Counted from the first letter of the stretch, positions 28,800 to 37,236 are shown. The stretch: 64,000 nucleotides of DNA from Streptomyces sp. NRRL WC-3626 (GCF_000718785.1 NZ_JOCA01000006.1:124001-188000); one strand, 5' to 3'. Made by a program: numbers and translations. Notes: generated by a model not told the origin, from the letters alone.

Positions 28800-29441
28800 G
28801 TGATTGAGACCATCGTGTTCGACGTCGGCGAGACGATCACCCGGGACGACCGGTACTGGGCGTCCTGGGCCGACTGGCTGGACATCCCCCGCCACACCCT
28901 GTCCGCGCTCGTGGGTGCCGTCGTCGCCCGGGGGCAGGACAACGCCGAAGCTCTCCGCCTGGTACGGCCGGGCATCGACGTTGCTGCCGAGTACCAGGCC
29001 CGCGACGCCGCCGGCCGCGGGGAAGACCTGGACGAGAGCGACCTGTATGACGACGTCCGCCCGGCACTGACCGCGCTGCGCCGGCTGGGCATCCGCGTGG
29101 TCATCGCCGGGAACCAGACACCGCGCGCGGGGCAGTTGTTGCGGAGCCTGGACCTCCCGGCGGACCTGATCGTCACCTCGGGGGAGTGGGGCGTCGCGAA
29201 GCCGCAACCGACCTTCTTCGAACGGGTCATCGAGGTCGCGCAGACGCTCCCGGAGGCGACCCTGTACGTGGGTGACCACCCGGCCAACGACGTGTTTCCC
29301 GCGAAGGCGGCAGGGCTGCGTACGGCGCACCTTCGCCGCGGACCATGGGGCTGCCTGTGGGCGGACGATCCGGAGGTAGTGGCGCAAGCGGACTGGCGGG
29401 TCGACAGCCTTACCCAGCTCACCGGCATCGTCGGCGCCTGA
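28800..29441 (+). CDS. HAD-superfamily hydrolase
   Basis: This 213-residue phosphatase-like protein starts at the GTG at 28800. HAD motifs are in order: motif I FDVGET (Asp8 nucleophile, with Glu at the acid position, as in several HAD subgroups), motif II VIAGNQ, motif III lysine in GVAKPQPTFF and motif IV YVGDHPANDV. A helical cap lies between motifs I and II. It probably dephosphorylates a small metabolite. It pairs with the XRE regulator downstream, from which a stem-loop separates it. Confidence 0.88.
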   Translation: MIETIVFDVGETITRDDRYWASWADWLDIPRHTLSALVGAVVARGQDNAEALRLVRPGIDVAAEYQARDAAGRGEDLDESDLYDDVRPALTALRRLGIRVVIAGNQTPRAGQLLRSLDLPADLIVTSGEWGVAKPQPTFFERVIEVAQTLPEATLYVGDHPANDVFPAKAAGLRTAHLRRGPWGCLWADDPEVVAQADWRVDSLTQLTGIVGA

Positions 29442-29450
29442 CGAGCACGA

Positions 29451-29486
29451 AACGGCCTCACCAGCCGGATGGTTGACGAGGCCGTT
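29451..29486 (+). terminator. Stem-loop after the HAD gene
   Basis: Nine-base arms AACGGCCTC and GAGGCCGTT enclose 18 nt, which can itself pair partly (CCA/TGG). It lies 10 bp past the HAD stop and probably separates it from the XRE gene. Confidence 0.65.
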
Positions 29487-29551
29487 CCGGAACACGCAGC
29501 GTACAGACACGAGTACCGTTCGGAGTGGGATGCACCGAACCGGGAGCCAGT

Positions 29552-30739
29552 ATGCCCGCACACATTGATGGCCGGGTAGGCCGCCGGATCGCCTACTACC
29601 GCAGCGTGATGCGGCCGAAGCTGACACAGCAGCAGCTCGCCGACGCAGCCTGCGTCGCGCTCGGCACCATCCGGAAGATCGAGCGGGGCGAACGAGGCGT
29701 CACCGACGCCACCCTCGAGGTCATCGCCGACGCCCTCGGTGTCGACCCCGGCCGACTGCGCACCGACCGTGGGACAGCCCACACCCGCGTCCACGATGCA
29801 CTCCCCGCGCTCTCCGCCGCGATCGCCACCTACGACGTCCCCGAGGACGGCCCTGTCCGTCCCCTCCAGGACCTGCACACAGCGGTCGCGGAGGCCGCGC
29901 AGTGGCGGGTCGCAGCCCAGTACACGCGGATCGTGGGCATCCTCCCGGACTTGCTGACCGAACTCGCCCGCGCCTACCACGCGGCCCCCGCCGAAGGGCG
30001 CGCCGAACTCGCTGGCCTCCTGGTCAAGGCGTACCGCTCCGCTGATGCCGTCGCCTACAAGGTCGGTGCCCATGACCTTTCCGCCCGCCTCATCGAACTG
30101 ATGCGGTGGGCCGCCCCCGAAGCCGGCGATCCGGCACTGATCGCGTCCGTGGCCTACGTACGCACGGAGACGTTCTTTGCAGCCGGCGCCCACACGGCCG
30201 GCCTGCGCGCCCTGGAGCGGGCCCTGGACTCCGCATCCGCACCCACGGCTGCTCCGGCGATCGCCGCCCGTGGCGCGCTCCACATGCGGGCAGCCGTTAT
30301 CGCCGGCCGCGCCCACGACGCCTCGGCCGCCGACCACCACCTTGCCGAAGCCCGTACGCTCGCCGACCGGGTCCCCGAGGACGTGTACTGCGGTACTGCC
30401 TTCGGCCCCGACTCAGTAAAGATCCACGAAGTGTCTGTCGCCGTCGGTCTCGGAGACAACCACGTCGGCCGCGCCCTGGAAGTCGCCAGCGACTGGAAAC
30501 CTTCCCAAGACCTGCCGGCCGAACGCCGTTCTGCGTTCTACATCGAACTCGCCCGCGCCCAGCTGTGGACCGGCCTCGCCGATGACGCGTTCGAGTCCCT
30601 GAAAGTCGCTCGGCACATCGCTCCGCAGCACACCCGCGAGCACCCATGGGTTCGCGAGGACGCGGCCACCCTGCGCCGCCTGAAGCGCGCCGACTCCGAG
30701 ACCCTCACCAACTTCGCGGAGTGGTGCGCCGCCACCTGA
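29552..30739 (+). CDS. XRE-family regulator with helical (TPR-like) C-terminal region
   Basis: The protein has 395 residues from the ATG at 29552, with GGGAG five bases upstream. Residues about 5-62 form an XRE helix-turn-helix (LTQQQLADAACVALGTIRKIERGER). The remaining 300 or so residues are alanine-rich helical repeats resembling TPR units (for example AGLRALERALDSASA and DDAFESLKVARHIAP). This layout recalls Rap/Rgg/PlcR-like peptide sensors and many orphan Streptomyces regulators. Ligand and targets are unknown. The small genes that follow are possible targets. Confidence 0.85.
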   Translation: MPAHIDGRVGRRIAYYRSVMRPKLTQQQLADAACVALGTIRKIERGERGVTDATLEVIADALGVDPGRLRTDRGTAHTRVHDALPALSAAIATYDVPEDGPVRPLQDLHTAVAEAAQWRVAAQYTRIVGILPDLLTELARAYHAAPAEGRAELAGLLVKAYRSADAVAYKVGAHDLSARLIELMRWAAPEAGDPALIASVAYVRTETFFAAGAHTAGLRALERALDSASAPTAAPAIAARGALHMRAAVIAGRAHDASAADHHLAEARTLADRVPEDVYCGTAFGPDSVKIHEVSVAVGLGDNHVGRALEVASDWKPSQDLPAERRSAFYIELARAQLWTGLADDAFESLKVARHIAPQHTREHPWVREDAATLRRLKRADSETLTNFAEWCAAT

Positions 30740-30755
30740 GTGGGCTGCCCCCGAC

Positions 30756-30772
30756 TACCCCTCGCCGGGGTA
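30756..30772 (+). terminator. Short stem-loop after the XRE gene
   Basis: TACCCC and GGGGTA with a 5-nt loop, 17 bp beyond the stop. It is a weak terminator candidate. Confidence 0.4.
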
Positions 30773-30837
30773 CTTGTGACCTTCCGCTGCCCTCACCATC
30801 TGTTGCACGCGCAGGAACCAGCAGATGGGAACTGGGG

Positions 30838-31035
30838 ATGCACCAGGCACTCCCGCCCGCGCCCACGGTTATTGACGGGCGCGTGAGCATCGTCCGACTG
30901 CACGGTGAGGCGTGCTTCGACTGTGGAGCCGTCCACCGGACCCTGCGCGCGGCTGGGCATGTCGTGGTCCGTGGCAGCACTCGTGTGTGGGAGATCTCCA
31001 CGTGCGGGTGCCGCAGCCAGAGGGCCGCAGCGTGA
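30838..31035 (+). CDS. Small Cys-containing hypothetical protein
   Basis: This 65-residue protein starts at the ATG at 30838. It has two cysteine pairs, FDCG near residue 27 (EACFDCGAVH) and ISTCGC near the C terminus, plus histidines, so it could hold zinc. The middle reads LRAAGHVVVRGSTRVWEI. I have seen similar small proteins in Streptomyces accessory DNA but know no function. It is the first of a run of small genes after the XRE regulator. Confidence 0.65.
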   Translation: MHQALPPAPTVIDGRVSIVRLHGEACFDCGAVHRTLRAAGHVVVRGSTRVWEISTCGCRSQRAAA

Positions 31036-31121
31036 CCGGCGTACGGATGAACTGGAGACCCCGGCGACCGTTGCGCGACGGCCCCGGGGCGTGGCCAACG
31101 CTGCGAAGGAGCGTCAACACC

Positions 31122-31346
31122 ATGAACGCTACAGCCCCGCCGAAGCCGGGCGTCAAGCCGGGGACCGGAGTCAAGATGACGATTCAGGTCTACCTCGTGA
31201 ACGCGCAGGGGACCGTCGTCGAGGACCGCGGCGAACTGGTCGCCGTCGGGTTCGGGGAGGACTCGGCCGCGCTCGCCCCTGACGCCTACGGCTTCCCGCC
31301 CTGCCGGTGCCCTCGTCACCGTGCCTGCCTGGCGGTTGCCCGGTGA
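31122..31346 (+). CDS. Hypothetical small protein
   Basis: The protein has 74 residues from the ATG at 31122, with AAGGAG upstream. The N terminus is Pro/Lys-rich (MNATAPPKPGVKPGTGVK). The centre forms a likely beta strand (MTIQVYLVNAQGTVVEDRGE). The C terminus has CRCPRHRAC, a possible metal or redox motif. It overlaps the next gene by 4 bp (GTGA). No family is recognised. Confidence 0.65.
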   Translation: MNATAPPKPGVKPGTGVKMTIQVYLVNAQGTVVEDRGELVAVGFGEDSAALAPDAYGFPPCRCPRHRACLAVAR

Positions 31347-31720
31347 GCGCCACCCGTCCGGACACGCAGACCACGCCGGTCGACCTCGTCACGATGCGCG
31401 AGGTCGTGAACCGGCTGCTGGACCCCGACGCCGTCCCCGAGGCTCTGCCGCCGACCGGTGACGAGCTTCAGACGCTGACCACCCTCGTGCGCGGTCACCT
31501 TTCGCTGCTGGTCCCCGAGGTGGAGGCGGCGGCCCGGAAGCTGAAGCCGGGCAGCGTCCACCGCTACACCGTGCTCGGGTGTGTGTGGGACGCCCGCAGC
31601 AGGCTGGAGACGCAGCCGTCCCCCCGCTTCGGGGGCGCCCCCGGCTACGCCCGGCGCCTGGCCCGTGCGCTGAATGCCCTGTGTGACCACCACGAGACGC
31701 TGACCGAGGCCGCGCGGTGA
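31343..31720 (+). CDS. DUF6415-like protein
   Basis: This 125-residue protein starts at the GTG at 31343. The pattern LVRGHLSLLVPEVEAAARKL, then CVWDARSRLE and RLARALNALCDHHETL, matches what I remember of DUF6415, a small helical family found mainly in Streptomyces accessory regions beside XRE regulators. It is coupled by 4-bp overlaps on both sides. Function is unknown. Confidence 0.72.
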   Translation: MSATRPDTQTTPVDLVTMREVVNRLLDPDAVPEALPPTGDELQTLTTLVRGHLSLLVPEVEAAARKLKPGSVHRYTVLGCVWDARSRLETQPSPRFGGAPGYARRLARALNALCDHHETLTEAAR

Positions 31721-31923
31721 CCGCGCACGTGCTCGCGTGCCGGGCCTGCCGTGAGCCGATCGAGGACCCCGACGACGCCGTCTACCTCGGGCACGAGGAA
31801 GGGAACTCGGGGCCCGGCTGGGACATCCACGCGCACCGTGCGCACATCGACCAGGCCGGCCCGGACCCGGTCGCGGAACGCGCCGTGGCGGGCGTCCTCA
31901 TCGTGAAGGCCCTGCTGCCGTGA
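31717..31923 (+). CDS. Small zinc-ribbon-like hypothetical protein
   Basis: This 68-residue protein starts at the GTG at 31717, overlapping the previous stop. The N terminus has CRACREPIED and the middle has WDIHAHRAHID, together a plausible Cys2-His2 metal site. No family is recognised. It ends the three-gene overlapping group. The 265 bp that follow contain no gene but do hold an imperfect stem with arms CCCGTCC and GGACGGG (32050-32090). Confidence 0.65.
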   Translation: MTAHVLACRACREPIEDPDDAVYLGHEEGNSGPGWDIHAHRAHIDQAGPDPVAERAVAGVLIVKALLP

Positions 31924-32188
31924 AGGCCGGCGCGGCCTGCTGACCTACGTGGCCCTCGTTTCGGGCCCGGTCCTCGCCGTGGTGCTGGCGCGAACCCCCA
32001 ACTGACGCACCCCCATGGCGACCGCAGGGCCAGGGTCGCACTTCATACGCCCGTCCCGTCGGAAGGTCTGCAAGCCTCCGGCAGGACGGGTCCCACAAGC
32101 CCCCGCCCCAAGACCCCCGAACCCTGGACAGGCCGAGCCCTGGGGCGGGCCTGCAATGTCCCACCACTCAATCATCAGAGGAGCGAGC

Positions 32189-32668
32189 ATGTCTGCACCA
32201 GTTATGGAGTCCGTGTCGGCGAGGACCCTCGTCGACACGGACTTCTTCATCCGCCTGAGCAGGCGCGTCTCCAAGACCACCGCCCTCGAGCAGGCGCGAG
32301 CCGAGGCCATCACGGACCAGGCTCTCGCCTACCTCGCCACGTCGGCGGCCAAGCCCAAGGGGGCGCCGACGCTGTACATGAGCGCGGACGTCGACCCGGC
32401 CTGGCACGAGTTCATGACTTTCACTGCCGAGTACGACGCGTTCTTCCAGCGGCCGGGCTGGCACAAGGTCCACCACAACCCCTGCGACGGCTGGGGTGGC
32501 GCGACCTACCCCGCGCCCGAGGCCGCCATCCCGCCCACCGTCGACGCCATCCGGGCCGCCGGGTACGAGGCGATCCCGGAGTTGTGGACCACCAGGGTGG
32601 ATTGCGGGGACACCTGCGGCGACGACGGCGGCACACCCGACCCGCTGCCCTGCGGTGACCACGGCTGA
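32189..32668 (+). CDS. Glycine-rich-domain-like hypothetical protein
   Basis: The protein has 159 residues from the ATG at 32189, with GAGGAG upstream. The segment DVDPAWHEFMTFTAEYDAFF followed by HKVHHNPCDG resembles the plant/bacterial 'glycine-rich domain-containing' proteins, which keep a W-H...Y...HH pattern. The C-terminal tail is Cys/Gly/Asp-rich (DCGDTCGDDGG). It is a cytosolic protein of unknown function within the accessory run. Confidence 0.68.
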   Translation: MSAPVMESVSARTLVDTDFFIRLSRRVSKTTALEQARAEAITDQALAYLATSAAKPKGAPTLYMSADVDPAWHEFMTFTAEYDAFFQRPGWHKVHHNPCDGWGGATYPAPEAAIPPTVDAIRAAGYEAIPELWTTRVDCGDTCGDDGGTPDPLPCGDHG

Positions 32669-32744
32669 CCTCTGACCTCGTGAGGGGTGGCCGGCACCGC
32701 CCGTACGGAGACGGGTCGGCCACCGGGAAGAAAGGGACGCATCG

Positions 32745-33200
32745 ATGGCGAGGAACCTGAGCAGCACTGGCAGGGTCACGATTTTCTCGACGCTGCATGA
32801 CTGGGAGACCGGCTCCCGCTGCATCCTGACCTACACGACCATGGACACCGGTTTGACCGCGGTCCTCGGCGTCCTCCCCGTCGAAGGCAACCAATTCGAG
32901 CCCGGCGACCTGCTCGCCCTTGGCGGACGCCACGGGTTTGTGGGCGAGTGGAAGGGAAGCCACGAGCAGCGGTGCGCCTGCTGGCTGGCCTGCACCGGCT
33001 ACGGGTCCCGGACCGTGATGAAGCCCGGCACCATCGACGCGCCGGACGCGGACTGGTCGCTCGATATGGCTCACGCGGTCGACTTGGACAGCACCTACTA
33101 CGGCCACCGGCGGGTAGTGGCGGGCCGCGTGACGCTGGACGATCCGACGCTGACCGAGCGAGCCCACGCACTCCTGAAACGTCCGCTAGCCGCCGCGTAG
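32745..33200 (+). CDS. Hypothetical protein of the accessory segment
   Basis: This 151-residue protein starts at the ATG at 32745 (MARNLSSTGRVTIFSTLHDWE). It appears beta-rich, without signal peptide or membrane segment, and contains CACWLACTGYGS, a compact three-cysteine motif. No family is recognised. It is the last gene before the CRISPR-like inverted repeat and is followed by a 15-bp palindrome. Confidence 0.65.
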   Translation: MARNLSSTGRVTIFSTLHDWETGSRCILTYTTMDTGLTAVLGVLPVEGNQFEPGDLLALGGRHGFVGEWKGSHEQRCACWLACTGYGSRTVMKPGTIDAPDADWSLDMAHAVDLDSTYYGHRRVVAGRVTLDDPTLTERAHALLKRPLAAA

Positions 33201-33294
33201 CCCTCCGAGACCGGCCCCGTCCGTCCGTTGCCCCCGTGGCGGATGGGCGGGGCCTCTTGCTGCCGGCGTCCCGGCCGCACTGCTCGCCCAACTG

Positions 33295-33309
33295 CACCTG
33301 ACTCAGGTG
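33295..33309. terminator. 15-bp palindrome next to the CRISPR-like element
   Basis: CACCTGA-C-TCAGGTG is a perfect 7-1-7 inverted repeat, about 95 bp after the last accessory gene and three bases before the CRISPR-like repeat. It may be a weak terminator or part of the larger folded element. Confidence 0.4.
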
Positions 33310-33312
33310 GGC

Positions 33313-33403
33313 GGAACACCCCCGCGTCGGCGGGGAAGACCCTGCGCGGCCCGGCGCAGCCAGTGGCGGGATGACGTCCTCCCCGCCGACGCGGGGGTGT
33401 GGC
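33313..33403. repeat. Inverted pair of type I-E CRISPR-like repeats (no array, no cas genes)
   Basis: The 28 bases at 33313-33340 run GGAACACCCCCGCG to GCGGGGAAGAC, which is the reverse complement of a typical actinobacterial type I-E repeat. A second copy in the opposite orientation occupies 33376-33403 and agrees at 25 of 28 positions after inversion. The 35-nt interval has its own hairpin (CTGCGC/GCGCAG at 33342-33359). There is no direct repetition, so this is not an ordinary array. The rest of 33201-33540 has no gene. Confidence 0.75.
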
Positions 33404-33540
33404 GGTGTCCCGTTCCGGCTCCTTGGGGGTGTGTACTGCGGATGCGGTACCCGGTGGGGGTTGCGTACGCCCCCGGGAGGTCCCCGGGTTCGGTCTCCGG
33501 GCGACATCCGGACGACAGGTTCGCCCCGTACGGTTGACGC

Positions 33541-36189
33541 ATGGATCTTCGACTGCCCGCATTGCGACGGCCGCGGCCGCGACGGACCGTCGCCGCCGCG
33601 GCCGCCGTCGTCGTGCTCGCCGGTGCCGGTACGTGGACGGCCGTCGCGTCCGACGAGGCGCCCGCGGTGCGCCGCGCCGACCGGGTCATGGCCATGGAGG
33701 GCGGGGTGCGGATCGACACCTCGTACTTCACCTCCGGCGGCGACGGGCGGCGGCCCGCCGTGCTGCTCGGGCACGGGTTCGGCGGGAGCAAGGACGATGT
33801 GCGGGAGCAGGCCGAGGAACTCGCGCGGGACGGGTACGCCGTACTCACCTGGTCCGCGCGCGGGTTCGGGAAGTCCACCGGGCGGATCGGGCTGAACGAT
33901 CCGAAGGGCGAGGTCGCCGACGTCTCCCGGCTGATCGACTGGCTGGCGGAGCGGCCCGAGGTCGAGCTCGACAAGGACGGCGATCCCCGGGTCGGCATGG
34001 CCGGCGGATCGTACGGCGGTGCCATCGCGCTGCTCGGCGCCGGGTACGACGACCGGGTCGACGCCATCGCCCCCGCCATCACCTACTTCGACCTCGCCGA
34101 CGCGCTCTTCCCGAACGGCGTCTTCAAGAAGCTGTGGGCCGGTGTCTTCGTCAACTCCGGCGGCGGCTGCGAGAAGTTCGAGGCCACGTTGTGCGCGATG
34201 TACGAACGGGTCGCCGAGTCCGGGGTCCCGGACGCCGAGGCGCGTGAGCTGCTCGAGGCGCGGTCGCCCTCCGCCGTCGCCGGCCGCATCGACGTCCCCA
34301 CACTGCTGCTGCAGGGACAGACCGACTCCCTCTTCCCGCTCGGGCAGGCCGACGCCGCCGCGAAGGCGATCCGCGCCAACGGCGCCCCCGTCGACGTCGA
34401 CTGGATCGCGGGCGGACACGACGGCGGCGACCCGGAGACCGACCGGGTACGGCAGCGCGTACGGAACTGGTTCGACCGGTACCTCAAGGGCGACGAGGGC
34501 GCCGACACCGGGCCCGCCTTCCGTGTCACCCGCACCGGAGGCGTCGACTCCACCGACGGGCGGGCCGTGCTGACCGGCGCGAGCGCCGACACCTACCCGG
34601 GGCTGACCAACGGCGGCCGGGCCGTCCCGCTCACCGGACGCGAGGAGCAGAGCTTCGCCAACCCGGCCGGCGCCGGCCCGCCCGCCATCTCCTCCCTCCC
34701 CGGACTCGGCGGCACCGGCGGGCTCGCCCAGCTGTCCTCCCTCGGCGTCGGCGTCTCCCTGGACTTCCCCGGCCAGTACGCCCGCTTCGAGTCCGCCCCG
34801 GTCGCCGACGACCTGCGGATCACCGGATCGCCGACCGTCACCGTGCACGTCGAGTCGAGCGGCGAGGACGCCGTCCTCTTCGGCAAGGTGTACGACGTCG
34901 GCCCCGACGGACGGCAGCAGGTGCTGCCCTCACAGCTCGTCACGCCCCTCCGCGTCGAGGGCGCCAAGGCCGGCAAGGACGTGACGATCACGCTCCCCGC
35001 CGTCGACCACGAAGTGCGCAAGGGCCACCGGCTGCGCCTCGTCCTCGCCTCCACCGACCTCGGCTACGCCTCCCCGGCCGCCCCGGCGACGTACACCGTC
35101 TCCCTGAAGAGCGACCTCACGGTGCCCACCGCACCCCGTGTGACCACCGCCGCCGCGCCGCTGCCCGCCTGGGTGGTGTGGCTGCCCGTCGCCGGCGCCC
35201 TGATCGCGCTCGCGCTGCTGCTGACCGGCCGCCGCCGCACCACCGCGCCGGCGCCCGACCCCGCCCTCGCCGACGTGCCCCTGCAGATCACCGGACTGAG
35301 CAAGCGGTACACGCGCTCATCCGACCGGTACGCCGTGCGGGACCTCTCCTTCCGGGTCGAGAAGGGGCAGGTGCTCGGACTGCTCGGGCCGAACGGCGCC
35401 GGCAAGACCACCACCCTGCGCATGCTGATGGGGCTCATCAGGCCCGACGGCGGCGAGATCCGCGTCTTCGGCCACGCCATCCGGCCCGGCGCCCCGGTGC
35501 TGTCCCGGGTCGGCGCGTTCGTCGAGGGCGCCGGGTTCCTGCCCCATCTGTCCGGCCGGGAGAACCTGGAGCTGTACTGGCGGGCCACGGGGCGACCGGC
35601 CGAGGACGCCCACCTGGAGGAGGCCCTGGCGATCGCGGGCCTCGGGGACGCGCTCGCCCGCGCGGTACGCACCTACTCCCAGGGCATGCGCCAGCGCCTC
35701 GCCATCGCCCAGGCCATGCTCGGCCTGCCGGACCTGCTCATCCTCGACGAACCGACCAACGGCCTCGACCCGCCGCAGATCCGCGAGATGCGCGAGGTGA
35801 TGATCCGCTACGCGGCCGCCGGACGCACGGTGATCGTCTCCAGCCATCTGCTGTCCGAGGTCGAGCAGTCCTGCACGCATCTCGTGGTGATGGACCGCGG
35901 GCAGCTCGTCCAGGCCGGTCCGGTGCACGAGATCGTCGGCTCCGGCGACACCCTGCTCGTCGGCACCGTCACCCCGGTCGACGAGCCGGTCGCCGAGAAG
36001 ATCGCCGCCCTGCCCGGCATCGCCTCCGCCGTCCGCACCGACGAGGGGCTGCTGATCCGGCTCGACGCCGACGGCACCGCCCCGCGCCTGGTCGCCGAAC
36101 TCGTCCGGCTGGAGGTTCCCGTGGCGTCGGTCGGCCCGCACCGCCGCCTCGAGGACGCCTTCCTCACCCTGATCGGAGGTTCCGCATGA
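33541..36189 (+). CDS. Membrane-anchored S15/CocE-type hydrolase fused to an ABC ATPase
   Basis: One 882-residue frame combines two enzymes. An N-terminal hydrophobic anchor (about 16-36) precedes an alpha/beta hydrolase with nucleophile Ser157 (GGSYGG), Asp262 (DSLFPLG) and His293 (GGHDGG). A beta-sandwich of the X-Pro dipeptidyl-peptidase C-terminal type follows (about 330-525). A second membrane segment at about 543-564 leads to a full ABC ATPase with Walker A GPNGAGKTTT near 617, signature YSQGMRQR and Walker B LLILDEPTNGLD. The topology fits an extracellular hydrolase and a cytosolic ATPase. It overlaps the permease gene by 4 bp. Confidence 0.9.
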   Translation: MDLRLPALRRPRPRRTVAAAAAVVVLAGAGTWTAVASDEAPAVRRADRVMAMEGGVRIDTSYFTSGGDGRRPAVLLGHGFGGSKDDVREQAEELARDGYAVLTWSARGFGKSTGRIGLNDPKGEVADVSRLIDWLAERPEVELDKDGDPRVGMAGGSYGGAIALLGAGYDDRVDAIAPAITYFDLADALFPNGVFKKLWAGVFVNSGGGCEKFEATLCAMYERVAESGVPDAEARELLEARSPSAVAGRIDVPTLLLQGQTDSLFPLGQADAAAKAIRANGAPVDVDWIAGGHDGGDPETDRVRQRVRNWFDRYLKGDEGADTGPAFRVTRTGGVDSTDGRAVLTGASADTYPGLTNGGRAVPLTGREEQSFANPAGAGPPAISSLPGLGGTGGLAQLSSLGVGVSLDFPGQYARFESAPVADDLRITGSPTVTVHVESSGEDAVLFGKVYDVGPDGRQQVLPSQLVTPLRVEGAKAGKDVTITLPAVDHEVRKGHRLRLVLASTDLGYASPAAPATYTVSLKSDLTVPTAPRVTTAAAPLPAWVVWLPVAGALIALALLLTGRRRTTAPAPDPALADVPLQITGLSKRYTRSSDRYAVRDLSFRVEKGQVLGLLGPNGAGKTTTLRMLMGLIRPDGGEIRVFGHAIRPGAPVLSRVGAFVEGAGFLPHLSGRENLELYWRATGRPAEDAHLEEALAIAGLGDALARAVRTYSQGMRQRLAIAQAMLGLPDLLILDEPTNGLDPPQIREMREVMIRYAAAGRTVIVSSHLLSEVEQSCTHLVVMDRGQLVQAGPVHEIVGSGDTLLVGTVTPVDEPVAEKIAALPGIASAVRTDEGLLIRLDADGTAPRLVAELVRLEVPVASVGPHRRLEDAFLTLIGGSA

Positions 36190-37064
36190 GCACGCCCACC
36201 GTGCCCCTCGAGCCCGTCGAGGTCGCCGACGGCTACCGCGCGGGACGCACCCTGCCGCTCCGGGTGGAGCTGGTCCGCCAGCTCAAGCGCCGCCGCACCC
36301 TCGTGATGGGGGCGATCCTCGCCCTGCTGCCGTTCGTGCTGGTGATCGCCTTCGCGATCGGCGGCACACCGGACGGCGGCCCCGACGGCAACCGCGTCAA
36401 CCTCATGGACACGGCCACCGCGTCCGGCGCCAACTTCGCCGCCGTGAACCTGTTCGTGTCCGCCGGCTTCCTGCTGGTCATCCCCGTCGCCCTGTTCTGC
36501 GGGGACACGGTCGCCTCGGAGGCCGGCTGGTCCTCCCTGCGCTATCTGCTCGCCGCGCCGGTGCCCCGGATGCGGCTGCTGTGGTCCAAGCTGATCGTCG
36601 GACTGGGGCTGAGCCTCGCCGCGATGGTGCTGCTGCCGGTCGTGGCGCTCACCGTCGGCACCGCCGCCTACGGCTGGGGACCGCTGCACATCCCCACCGG
36701 CGGGGCGCTCGACCCCGGTACGGCGGCGCAGCGGCTCGTGGTGGTCGTGGCGTATCTGTTCGTGTCGCAGCTGGTCACCGCCGGGCTGGCGTTCTGGCTG
36801 TCCACCCGCACCGACGCCCCGCTGGGCGCGGTCGGCGGGGCGGTCGGCCTGACCATCGTCGGCAACGTCCTGGACGCCGTCACCGCCCTCGGCGACTGGC
36901 GGCACTTCCTGCCCGCGCACTGGCAGTTCGCCTGGGCGGACGCCATCCAGCCGGACCCGGAGTGGTCCGGCATGATCCAGGGCGCGTCGGTGTCCGTGAC
37001 GTACGCGCTGGTGCTGTTCGCGCTGGCCTTCCGCGGTTTCGTCCGCAAGGACGTGGTGTCCTGA
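36186..37064 (+). CDS. ABC-2-type transporter permease
   Basis: This 292-residue protein starts at the ATG overlapping the hydrolase-ATPase stop (ATGA). It has about six membrane segments, with a large first loop between the first (TLVMGAILALLPFVLVIAFAIG) and second, as in ABC-2 permeases. It should form a transporter with the C-terminal ATPase of the preceding fusion. The cargo may be a peptide, lipid or drug. The coupling implies one functional unit. Confidence 0.88.
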   Translation: MSTPTVPLEPVEVADGYRAGRTLPLRVELVRQLKRRRTLVMGAILALLPFVLVIAFAIGGTPDGGPDGNRVNLMDTATASGANFAAVNLFVSAGFLLVIPVALFCGDTVASEAGWSSLRYLLAAPVPRMRLLWSKLIVGLGLSLAAMVLLPVVALTVGTAAYGWGPLHIPTGGALDPGTAAQRLVVVVAYLFVSQLVTAGLAFWLSTRTDAPLGAVGGAVGLTIVGNVLDAVTALGDWRHFLPAHWQFAWADAIQPDPEWSGMIQGASVSVTYALVLFALAFRGFVRKDVVS

Positions 37065-37236
37065 CACCGTGAGGGGTGGTGACCCGACGACCCGCCCGCG
37101 CCCCCGTGTGCGGGCCAACCGGGTGAACCTGCGCAACCGATTCCGCCGAGTCGGGTTGATGAAGAAGTAGGCCATGCGGCAGCGGAGGGCCAGAACGCGT
37201 GGCGCTCCCATTTCTTCAAGCAGGAAGACAACCACA

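Noticed and set aside
28558..28807. Frame reading VPQFVNCVRDTVERDAR before the HAD gene
   Set aside because: It has a plausible ribosome site but mixed third-position bases, no recognisable domain, and it overlaps the HAD start. Kept only as a possible decayed fragment.
33313..33403. A CRISPR array
   Set aside because: Only two copies exist and they are inverted rather than direct, with no regular spacers and no cas genes in the window, so it is listed as a repeat element instead.
33098..33562. Minus-strand frame with RRVFPADAGVFRP-like sequence
   Set aside because: The peptide is the translation of the CRISPR-like repeat and flank. Codon bias and homology do not support a gene.
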